Below are positions 55,246 through 64,000 of a stretch of DNA of 64,000 nucleotides, piece after piece. Under the pieces are notes generated by a model. It was not told where the DNA came from and ran no database searches. It saw only the letters and a program-made list of their open reading frames with translations. This DNA is from Rhabdophis nuchalis (lineage: Eukaryota; Chordata; Lepidosauria; Squamata; Natricidae). The position numbers and the translations under genes are program-made. The stretch is taken from contig CM077643.1 in assembly GCA_039707465.1 (NCBI GenBank), positions 243,186,167-243,250,166 on the forward strand, read 5' to 3'. How positions within the stretch are numbered: position 1 is the first letter of the stretch; each line of letters begins with the position of its first letter.

Positions 55246-56526
55246 CAGGGGTATTTCTGTTTTGAATTTTTAAAAAAGTCAGATTTTAAAAATTGGACAC
55301 TAGAGGGAACTAAAGATTACAATTAAAGGAGATCATGTAAACTTAAAATTGCAGAATTAAGCAAAATATTCCAACACTCGATATATTGAAGGATATTTTT
55401 AAAAAATTAATTCAGAAATTAATACTAATAGTGTGGAGAGACTGTGTCTAAAAGATATTATGGAAGAGGAATAAGTTTCACCTGACAAAATCAAGACTGG
55501 TTGAAAGGGTTTATAAATGGCAGGCTGCAAGAATGACATGGAAAAAGATGTTACATCAGACGTACGAAAGAAAGCTGATGTTTTAATAATTAAGAAATAT
55601 ACATACAATAAAACAAGATGGTAGTACCATCTCATTGTGAGAAAGACTTCTGATAATGCTGCCAAGATCAAGTGGCAGCAAGGCCGAGCCTAGCTAGGAC
55701 ATAAAACATCCTTTCTTTGAATGAGATAAATTATCCTTTTTGCCATATATGACAAGTCAAATACAGTACAATGAAGAGCTCCTGTTAGCGAATTGGATAT
55801 TTGCACTCTCAAAGCCTTTGCAGGCAGACCAAAGGAGCACAGCTTGGATAGCCTCTTCCTGCCCCGCCCCATACCAGTTGAATCCAATCCTCCAAGTGAC
55901 AACTGTCAGGTTGAACTTGCTCCCTCAGCTGTCACAGTAGGAACTCTTCCAAATGCTGTACATAGGTAAGTGGCAATTTGTTACTATTCCTGTTGTTTTG
56001 CCTGGCATGAAAACTGCATGGCATCCAGGGATATAAGAGTTGTTAATAATGACCTATGATTTCTCCAGTTCAAACAATAAATCAACTTAAATATCTACCA
56101 AGAGGCTCTGAGAAAATAACAGAAGTTCAAAGACACGGGAAAGGAATTGGGGCAAGTAACCATAGCAAGCTGTGAAGCTGTGCCCATTTTTTTCCTGTCA
56201 CCAAGTGTGCCAGGATTCTCCCTTGTTCCACTGACATGATCCGAAATTATAAATTGTAATCTAATTAGATAGAGAAGATAATAGCAGCAGAAAACTCTTG
56301 ACTCCATGTGGAGCGCAGTTCATCTGCAGTGTTGTGGTATGCTTAAGTAGGTGATAAAACCTTTATGAGAGAGGGTCCTTGTGAAAAAAGGTGGTGCTTT
56401 GATAACCAGAGATGAGGTGGGCTACCACTCAACTGGTCTTTCGGAAGTATCTGAAAACCTGGCTTTGCAGATTTGCTTGAGGCTTGACGAAGACACACAA
56501 ACCTGGGATTGATTAGGGCCTTGAAC

Positions 56527-56835
56527 CAGGGGTTGGGGTTGGATTCTACTGGTTCAGACTGGTTCGGGTGAACCAGTAGCTCCATCAATCAAGTGGGCCT
56601 GCCCGCCTACCCCTGAGCTTTACTGACTTTTATCTTCTCAGCTCAGTCGTGCGGCAGAGTGGATTGCTGTGCCCCACTTGTTTCCCTCCTCAGCAGTAAT
56701 GTAGAAGGTAAGTTTTCTCAAAACTCTGCACACGTGCACAGCTTGCATCAGGCGTGTGTGCAAGCAAAGTGAGAGCATGCGCTCAAAGCATGCGATCACC
56801 GAACCGGTTATTAAATTGGTAGGATCCCACCACTG
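56527..56835. mobile_element. 309-bp non-autonomous hAT element
   Basis: Starts CAGGGGTTGGGGTTGGATTC, ends GGTAGGATCCCACCACTG. The 8-bp flanks CCTTGAAC and CCTTGAGT agree at 6 positions. Contains GGTTCGGGTGAACCAGTAGC and CGAACCGGTTATTAAATTGG. Confidence 0.8.
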
Positions 56836-56876
56836 CCTTGAGTCCCCCCTCCCTTCTGCCTCTGTAATGTTAATTA

Positions 56877-57255
56877 CAGGTAGTTCTTGACTTAAAACAA
56901 TTCATTCAGTGACCATTCAAAGTTACAGTGGCACTGAAAAACATAACTTATAACTGTTTTTCATATTTATACCATACTTTGTACCATCCCTAGGGTCATA
57001 TGATCAAAATTCAGATGCTTGGCAACTGGTTCATATTTATGACAATTGCAGTGTTCCAGGGACACACCCTTTTGTGACCTTCTGATGAGCAAAATCAATG
57101 GGGAAGCCAGATTTACTTAATAACTGGGTTACTAAGTTAACAACTGCAATGATTCGCAAGAAAGGTGTAATATGGGGCAAAACTCACTTAACAAATGTCT
57201 CACGGTAACAACAGAAATTTTGGGCCCAATTGTGGTCGTAAGTCGAGGACTACCG
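56877..57255. mobile_element. Tigger-like non-autonomous element, 379 bp
   Basis: TA, then CAGGTAGTTCTTGACTTAAA at the left; GGTCGTAAGTCGAGGACTAC at the right with TA close behind. It begins 41 bases after the hAT element at 56,527-56,835 and is not nested with it. Confidence 0.8.
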
Positions 57256-57374
57256 ATATAATATTCTATTTCTATTTTAACTGCTGCCTATTGGAATATA
57301 GTTTTTTTTTAAATTTAATGTTAATTGCAATCTTCTATTTCTGTTTTAACTGCCTCATGTTGGAACATAGTATT

Positions 57375-57465
57375 TTTTTTAATGTTTTTAACTGTGCACC
57401 ATCCAGAGTTGCTCTGTGAGTGAGGTGGGCAACCTCTAAATGTACATGAAATAAATAAATAAAAT
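57375..57465 (+). repeat. LINE 3' tail fragment
   Basis: GCACCATCCAGAGTTGCTCT and GAGGTGGGCAACCTCTAAAT, ending ATAAATAAATAAAA. Sense-orientation terminal box of a LINE or LINE-dependent SINE. Confidence 0.55.
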
Positions 57466-58007
57466 GGCATGCTCTGCTCATGACCAGATAATTGTTCAAC
57501 TAGCACTGAAAAGAGCTCCATGATCAGATTATAGGCCTTGTTGTTGGATCAAGCCAGCCTGTAATAATGAGGGCCAGAGGGGAGAAAAAACAAATAATGT
57601 TTATAAACTTATTCAACAAAGCTGACAAAAGTAACAATAATGTTCTAAGAAAATCAGGGAGTGAAAAAGAACGTTCCTTCCCTTCACAAAGGTGCAACAA
57701 CTACATTTCTAGCCTCCCTCCAACTTGCTTGCCTTGACACACATACTTCTTCTACAAGTGGATGTTTAGGGACGCTTGCTTGGTATTGCATACATTCTTC
57801 CTGGTATGCGCCAAGGAGGGCAGGACTCAACTTAGAACCTATTAACAATACTCCAAGAGACACATTAAAGGTTTTCTACCGGTTGGTCCTGCTGAGCAAA
57901 GGTGGCATCTCAGCAGTGTTTGAAGCAAGGCCTTTCCCTTAAAAGCTGCAAGGCCTTTCCCTTAAAAGCTGCATGTTTCTAAAATGGACTCAATTAAACA
58001 TAGCTAG

Positions 58008-59124
58008 CATGGGTGGGATTCACTACCAGTTCTGTAACGTGACTTGGCGGGCGTGGCTTGGGAGAGCCATGTGACTGAGTGAGTGTAGCCAACTGAACAT
58101 GTTGAGCTATGCCCACTCAGTCACATGACCATCATCCCTGCCACATTAGCCAAGCCATGCCCACAGAAGTGGTAGTAAAAAAATTGAATCCCACTACTGC
58201 TAGCTACGCTTTTCGGTAGTTTTTGCCGCATGAAGCCTCCCAGCCACCGCCTCTTTGCCAGTCAGAACTGAGCTGGCAGCGATGGCTGCAAGTTTCATGC
58301 GCTGAAAACTACCGACCTCCACTTCTCAAACGTGCCGAAAAAGAGCTTCAGTCCTGCTGCTGTCACTTTTTTTGTTTTTTGTGCCGGCCACATATGTGCA
58401 CCCCATGCCTGTTGTGCTGGAAGAACAGGGCACTGATGGCAGCGGGACTAAAGCGTCTTTTTGGCACATTCGAGAAGCGAAAGCTGGTAGTTTTGCCAGC
58501 CTGGCAAAGAGGCAGAGGCTGGGAGGATTCTCACACCAAAAAAAAAAAGAGGAGGTGGCTGCAGGCATCTTGTGACAAGAGGGTGGCGAGATGCGGGCTG
58601 GCGGGGAGCCCAGCGGTGATGGCTCAGCCCTGGCTCAACCCTCTGCCACCAGCCACAAAAGGATTAAAGTAAACCTACTGGAGATTAAGTAAGGACTGGG
58701 CAGGGCCTATGAAGGAGGGCAAAATAGGGCAATGCATGGTGAAGAGTGAGCAGGCGGCATGCAGGAAGAAGCCCCGGGAAGGCCAGAGCTGGGGAATGGT
58801 GCGTTCCCCGAAGCAGGCAAGGCGAAGGGTGAGCAAGCGGCATGCTTACATTTGGTGAGCTGAGCAGAGTGGGCAAGGCATGGAGGCGACTGGTGAGGCG
58901 ATTAGCTGGGCCACATGGTGAAGGCAACATATATAGGGCTGGGTGGGGCGGGGGCGAGCGGTGGGTGGGCGGGGTGAATGAGTGAGCAGCAAATGAGGTG
59001 AGCGAGTGGCGACCAGGGCAGGTGGGGTCGGGCCAACAGAGGTCATTAACGGTTCAATGAACCAGATGAAATTTTTCCTAATGGTTTGCACGAGCCGGTG
59101 TGAACTGGCTGAATACCACCTATG
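58008..59124. mobile_element. 1.1-kb composite hAT element
   Basis: Starts CATGGGTGGGATTCACTACC and ends GGCTGAATACCACCTATG. Exact 8-bp target duplications, ATAGCTAG, lie at 58,000-58,007 and 59,125-59,132. A second end-like sequence, GAATCCCACTACTG, occurs inside at 58,185-58,198, so a shorter element seems to have acquired about 900 bp of GC-rich DNA. Open frames inside (81-149 residues) match nothing I know. Confidence 0.85.
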
Positions 59125-60255
59125 ATAGCTAGGAACAGTGAATTAGGGGGTGAGGAGAACTAGCAATTAAAAAAAAAACAAATGCCTGACAGGCTGAATG
59201 AATTTGTGGGGACATAAATTTAATCCCCCTTGAAGCAATCTGATCTTTTGGCAGCAGCTCTTCAAACTTTCAGACAGACATTTTTTCAGTCCTATCTGGA
59301 GACACCAGAAAGGGAGCGAGGTCTTCTCTATGCAAAGCATTTGGCCTGCTATGAAATGGAACGGGGAGGGCAGGAGTGTTCTAGCAACAAGTGGTCACAG
59401 TGTCAACTTTCTGTCCTGACCGGAGACCAGGAATAAGGGCTTAGCGGGAGGGGATGGCTTCCAAACTGCCTTAGTAACAAGTCAGAAGTCCCAATTTGGA
59501 CATTTCACTTAAACACCCTCTGAAAAGAGCTTATGCTGGCAGGAGAAACCAAGTGGGAGAGAGAGAAGCAGAATACCATTAATATACTGTATATGCAGGT
59601 GCTTTGTTCTAACACGGCCCCAGGAAAAAATAAAATAAAACATAAAAAAGACAACCTGGAATGTGAAAGCCGTCCAAAGGCACTTGTAGGACTACTGGTG
59701 GACCAAATGAAGAGAGCATTTCATTTTGGGCCTGCTCAATCTATGTGCTTGCCAGCTTTGGTGTTTTTTGTTTACATCATGTAAGTGAGTGTAGACGTTA
59801 GCTGCCTAGTTTTGCATGCCTATTTATTTTTTGCACATATTTGTCTGTGTAATACAGATTGGGCAATAGGTCAGTATTTTGTTCCTGTTAATGTTTTCCT
59901 AATGCCACTTCTTTGAAATGGGTTGGGTTTTGGTGGGGTGGTGGTGGTACCATGTATGAGAGTCATGTGATTTGGATTTGCAGGATCTGAATCATCTTTG
60001 CTTGGTTTTGTTCATTAGTTGAGTTGACAGTTTCTGGGCCTCATAGAATTGTCTTTTAAAACGTGTAATATTAGAGCAGCCTTGGGATTGATCATTTCCA
60101 TAATTTTGTGAATTGGAAAACCAAATTTCCCATTACCCCAATAACTATTTTGTGACAATGCTCATAATGTGCTCATAATTTCTCTTGCCCTCCAAAAGTT
60201 ATTGATTTATTTGAAGTCATTCTAGTTCATCTTGAAAATTAATCACCAGATGATA

Positions 60256-60472
60256 GCAATAGCAATATACTGCTTCATAATGATTTAGAGCCCTCTATAA
60301 GTGGTATACAAAGTCAGTATATTGCTCCCAACAATCTGGATCCTCTTTTTAACGACCTTGGAAAGATGGAAGGCTGAGTCAACCTTGAGCCAGTCAGGAA
60401 CGAACTCCTGTTTGTGGGCAGACTTAACTTGCAATACTGCATTCTAACCACTGCAGCACCCAGGCTCCTATT
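60256..60472 (-). mobile_element. tRNA-derived SINE of squamate type
   Basis: Reading leftwards it begins GGTGCTGCAGTGGTTAGAAT, holds a B-box-like GGAGTTCGTTCCTGACTGG and AGGTTGACTCAGCCTTCCAT, and ends TTATGAAGCAGTATATTGCT followed by ATTGCTATTGC. This is a common squamate SINE pattern, possibly Squam1-like. The name is by recollection. Confidence 0.7.
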
Positions 60473-60934
60473 ATAATAATATAATTATAATTATATAATA
60501 ATGCCACCTGATACCCACCTACACTCTAGGATGTTTACAATTTTTAAATCAGTTACAAAGTATAATGCAAAAATAGCCATATTCCAACCATCTACTCTGA
60601 GTTTAAGATTTTGTCCATCATTAGATTTTATATTTTTATTCCACCTTTATTATTAACTCAAAATGGAAACATACCTAATATTCCTTCCACCTTCAATTTA
60701 CCCAACACTAACAACCCTGCAAGGTGGGTTAGGCTGAAAGAGAAAAAGGAATACTAGCTCAAAAATCACCCAGCCTCCTTTAATTTCTAAGTTGGGACTA
60801 GAACTCATAGTTGCCTGGTTTCTAGACCTGTAGCTTAATCATTAAATCAAACTGGTTCACGCAATGATCTCTTTTCTGCTTTTACGGCAAAGCAAAGGCC
60901 TGGTACGTATTTGGCTGTAATAACCAATGGAAAC

Positions 60935-61254
60935 CAGAGGTGGTATTCAGCAGGTTCTGACCAGTTCTGGGGAACCAGTAGTGAAAAATTTGAGTAGTTC
61001 GGAGAACCAGTAAATACCACCTCTGGCTGGCCTCACCCCCATCTATTGTCTGCCTCCCAAGTTCCAGCTGATTGGGAGGAAATGGGGATTTTGCAGTAAC
61101 CTTTCCCTGGCGTGAGGAGGGAATGAAGATTTTACAGTATCCTTCCCCTGTCATGCCCAACAAGCCACGCCCAACAAGCCACGCCCACTAAGCCATGCCA
61201 TGCCCACCAAGCCATGCCCACACCAGTAGTAAAAATTTTTGAATCCCACCACTG
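60935..61254. mobile_element. 320-bp non-autonomous hAT element with short tandem units
   Basis: Starts CAGAGGTGGTATTCAGC, ends TTTGAATCCCACCACTG. The 8-bp flanks ATGGAAAC and TCAGAAAC agree at 5 positions. Near the right end a unit AACAAGCCACGCCC is repeated about five times with drift (61,155-61,222). Confidence 0.75.
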
Positions 61255-61644
61255 TCAGAAACCCAATTTCCTCATCAACCTTTTCACTCATTTTTTCTCC
61301 TCATGGTTCACAGATAGAAGCCCATTTGACAGAAAGCTTCCTTTCACCAGTGCATAATCATGTAAATTAATAGAACAACCCAAAAGAGGCCTTTTTATGT
61401 TTTACTTTTGATGTGTAACAGGAACAGAGAAGGGACACGTTGATTTCATGGAGCCCTCAGAAACAAGACTAAAGTCAACATTGGCAGTGTAAATTTGTTA
61501 GTGGAGTCAAAACTGAGCAACTGGCTGATTTGAGGAAGAGAAGGAGAAAGGGCTGAGAAATGGCAATGAGTTTCTGCAAGCTCATTGCCGTGAAGAATCA
61601 CCAGATGGAGAAGACAAAGTGGAGTGAATTATGTACTGGGTTTC

Positions 61645-62005
61645 AGGTGTAATAGAATAAGAGAGTTGGAAGGGACCTTGGAGACCATCTAGTCCAACCC
61701 CCTGTTCAGGCAGGAGTCCCTGTATCATTTCAGACAAGTGGTTGTCCAATCTCTTCTTAAAAACGTCCAGTGTTGGAGCATTCACAACTTCTGAAGGCAA
61801 TTTGTTCCACAAGGTAACTGTTCTGTTAGGAAATTTCTCCTTGGTTCTAGGTTGCTGCTCTCCTTGGTTAATTTCCATTCATTGCTTCTTTTATTGCCTT
61901 CAGGTGCTTTGGAGAATAACTTGACCCCATCTTCTTTATGGCAACCCCTCAAATATTGGAACATTGCTATTATGTCACCCCAGTCCTTCTTTTCACTAGA
62001 CTAGC
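61645..62005 (-). mobile_element. CR1 LINE 3' end, reversed
   Basis: Left end AATAGAATAAGAGAGTTGGA, then GGGACCTTGGAGACCATCTA and GTCCAACCCCCTGTTCAGGC. Reading right to left, the frame shows RNFLTEQLPCGTNCLQKL and a diverged WNKLPSEVVNAP. Same terminus as the copy at 44,690 but with an intact CCCTTCCAAC-type end. Confidence 0.9.
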
Positions 62006-62410
62006 CAGACTATTCATCTTCAGGATGAGTTGCTAATACAGTGGATGATGTACAACAGAATTCCTTGACTCAGTTACTCACACCCATAACCTTATTCATG
62101 GACATTTCAGTTATATAAGTACAGAGTTATAAGGGTTTTTTTTAAAAAAAATTATCCCACGACAACATTCTTCTAGATACTTTTCCCCTTTGTTCTCACT
62201 ACTATTTTATGCAACTGTATGTAGATAAAATTAACACAATTCAAAAGCTAACATTTCTTTAATTGGATTGCAAGCTGAAGATTCTGGTGGTTACTATAAT
62301 TTTATGTTAACTCATTATATTTATGGGCAAAAGGTGTTCTGCAAAGCATTCACATTTTAGAGTAAGTTGCATTTTGAAACCAGCTATTGCATATTGACAT
62401 GTGATAATGT

Positions 62411-62440
62411 TCTTTCTCTCTCTCTCCCTCTCTCTCTCCC
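62411..62440. repeat. (CT)n simple repeat
   Basis: A CTCTCTCTCTCC-type tract about 320 bases upstream of PROB1, followed at 62,515-62,532 by a short GT repeat. No regulatory role can be read from it. Confidence 0.8.
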
Positions 62441-62762
62441 CACTCCCACCCCAAGCAATCAGAGGTAGCACTGATATTTTTGTTTGTATGCTGTTTTTAT
62501 AGCACACTGTTTATATATGTGTGTGTGTGTGTTTCTATTTTCTCTGCACGGTTTGCAAAGCCACATGACCTAACCAAGGATTTGGCCTTTTTTCTCATGA
62601 GGGGATTAAAGGCAGGGGGAGTGGAGGTGGAACCTGAGCTTCAATTAGAAGATCAAGTTCTCAGGATTGAGTGGGAAGAGTCCCAGCTGCACCCAGGATG
62701 AAAAAAGGATCTAGTCTTCTATTGTCTCATTACAGACTCATACGACCTCCACAGCACCAAAA

Positions 62763-64000
62763 ATGTTCTCCTCTGTGTCAAGTAAGAGCCCACTTTCTTC
62801 TCAGCCTGTTGGAGTGAATGAAGAAGAGCTTAGCAACTACAACTGCAGAGTCCACTCTGCCCTGGAGAAAGAAGAGAGCCATGTTTCTAGCAATTGCACC
62901 TCCGACACTTCTAGCTCTTATCGTTCAGCACCAAGCTCAGAAGAGGCCGAGAGCTTTAAAGACTGTATTGAATACTTGGAAGAAGCTGGAGGAGATCGTA
63001 TCATGCAATGCACTTACTGTGACGCGGAATACGAACAAGCAATGTTGATCCTCTCTGCAGATCAGACAAAACTTGCTCGCAAAAGCAGAATCTCCACAGC
63101 TACTGCCAGGCAACCCCACAGGACTTTGAATGATTTCAGCAACGCTTACCAAGGGAAAAGAAATAGTTCTTCTGCAACTTCTGGAGACATCCAAGTTTAT
63201 TTCCCCCCAAATAAGAGCAAGACTTTAGGAGGCTCAATGCCAGTCCAAAGGCTGAGAGTGCAGAGCCTGCAAGCAGACCTCCCCAGTGCTATAAAAGATC
63301 AAAACTGGAGAGACAAACTCTGTTCCAGTGGTAAGGAAAGCCAACAGGTTCAGACGTCAATCAAAACTAATAATAGCTCAGACCCAGTATGCAGTAGTGG
63401 AATGGGTCTAGTCACACCAAGGCTGCAGCCAGGAGACAGCAGCGGATCTAAATACTTGGATCGTCCTGCACAACTCAGTGCTGATAAATCCAAGGAAATG
63501 TTGCCCAGTGCTCGCAAGCTGAAGAAGAGCAGCCTTGGCAGTCGACCTCACGGTCCTGTAAGTAGCAAATCAGCATGCCCCAGATATTTTGTTGAAAATC
63601 CAAGTGTTCTGAGTGATTCCGATGAGGCTGATAACGAAGTGGAAAAGCTCACCGCTGGGTCTTTCCGGAGCCTCTCATGTCCTCAAGGCAGTTACCTAGA
63701 TATGTATAGTTCTAGTAATGGGACGTCATCCAGCCTGTCCAATTCCTTGCCAGAAGATTGTAATGGACTGAACAGGTGGCCGGCGTGCAGTGATCAGAGG
63801 AAAACAATGGTGGTTGGCAACAGCAAAGGAAACTGGCCATTCCCACCACCAGGCAAAGACCCAGAAACAGAACTGCTCGGTGGTGTCCTGGGAAAGGAAC
63901 ACTTTGAGTGCATTGATTTCAGACAAGAGAATGCAGATGGCAAAAAGAGCCTGTCTAAAAAGAGAATGGTGCCCAAACGCCAGATCCAGTTGAGACGGAA
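62763..64000 (+). CDS. PROB1: PROB1, proline-rich basic protein 1 (N-terminal part, continues past right edge)
   Basis: Known: PROB1 lies next to SPATA24 in mammals; its molecular role is not established. Seen: an uninterrupted frame from MFSSVSSKSPLSSQPVGVNE to the window end, 412 residues. It contains a Ser/Tyr-rich patch (SDTSSSYRSAPSSEEAES) that resembles the human N-terminus. At the edge lie HFECIDF and, at residues 402-412, MVPKRQIQLRR, matching the human FECVEV and VPKRQIELR motifs. Little else aligns by eye, as expected for a fast-evolving disordered protein. A CTYC pair at about residue 83 is extra. The start is the first ATG after an in-frame TAG at 62,712-62,714. Mammalian PROB1 is about 1,000 residues, so more than half lies outside. 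Ortholog call rests on motif plus neighbours. Confidence 0.85.
   Translation, partial: MFSSVSSKSPLSSQPVGVNEEELSNYNCRVHSALEKEESHVSSNCTSDTSSSYRSAPSSEEAESFKDCIEYLEEAGGDRIMQCTYCDAEYEQAMLILSADQTKLARKSRISTATARQPHRTLNDFSNAYQGKRNSSSATSGDIQVYFPPNKSKTLGGSMPVQRLRVQSLQADLPSAIKDQNWRDKLCSSGKESQQVQTSIKTNNSSDPVCSSGMGLVTPRLQPGDSSGSKYLDRPAQLSADKSKEMLPSARKLKKSSLGSRPHGPVSSKSACPRYFVENPSVLSDSDEADNEVEKLTAGSFRSLSCPQGSYLDMYSSSNGTSSSLSNSLPEDCNGLNRWPACSDQRKTMVVGNSKGNWPFPPPGKDPETELLGGVLGKEHFECIDFRQENADGKKSLSKKRMVPKRQIQLRR

Larger units (their letters stand above)
51400..62735. other. SPATA24-PROB1 intergenic region
   Basis: About 11 kb without a supportable gene. Repeats in order: hAT (51,619-51,752), reversed L2-like (52,015-52,330), hairpin (53,149-53,303), Sauria SINE (53,512-53,842), LTR-like (54,900-55,075), L2 tail (55,130-55,245), hAT (56,527-56,835), Tigger-like (56,877-57,255), LINE tail (57,375-57,465), hAT (58,008-59,124), tRNA-derived SINE (60,256-60,472), hAT (60,935-61,254), CR1 (61,645-62,005). 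The stretches 55,250-56,520, 59,140-60,250 and 62,010-62,700 show no feature beyond short simple repeats. Confidence 0.7.

Noticed and set aside
58223..58672. 149-residue open frame
   Set aside because: Entirely within the composite hAT element, overlapping frames on both strands, no domain.

Overview
The window is vertebrate genomic DNA, most likely from a squamate reptile and probably a snake. The evidence is GT-AG spliced genes with kilobase introns, CpG islands at promoters, a tRNA-derived SINE with a CCTTT-type tail as in Sauria SINEs, CR1 and L2-like LINE 3' ends, and many non-autonomous hAT and Tigger-like DNA transposons of squamate type. No prokaryotic operon, CRISPR array, rRNA gene or functional tRNA gene is visible.

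Four protein-coding genes can be supported from translated exons. On the minus strand, positions 1 to about 24,800 hold the 5' part of ZC3H13, an m6A-writer complex subunit. It has a CpG-island leader exon ending at 24,462 and four coding exons (15,150-15,034; 14,194-14,085; 5,234-5,123; 1,100-992); the rest lies beyond the left edge. On the plus strand, DNAJC18 (eight coding exons, 25,810-37,154, 363 residues, ER-membrane J-protein) starts head-to-head with ZC3H13 across about 1.3 kb of promoter DNA. SPATA24 (six coding exons, 44,226-51,137, 180 residues, coiled coil) follows. PROB1 starts at 62,763 and runs off the right edge with at least 412 residues. All exon joins were checked for phase and splice signals.

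DNAJC18, SPATA24 and PROB1 are a known conserved trio (human 5q31). ZC3H13 maps to a different human chromosome (13q14), so the head-to-head ZC3H13/DNAJC18 arrangement marks a synteny junction.

The rest is intron and intergenic sequence dominated by transposons. I could define element ends and target-site duplications by eye for more than ten hAT-type elements (8-bp duplications) and several Tigger-like elements (TA duplications), including nested insertions that give relative ages. Two inverted repeats are not explained by these families: a perfect 71-bp-arm hairpin at 53,149-53,303 and an asymmetric palindrome at 10,585-10,686. I found no convincing new enzymatic system. The most unusual items are these hairpins, the gene junction, and hAT elements carrying GC-rich or LINE-derived cargo.
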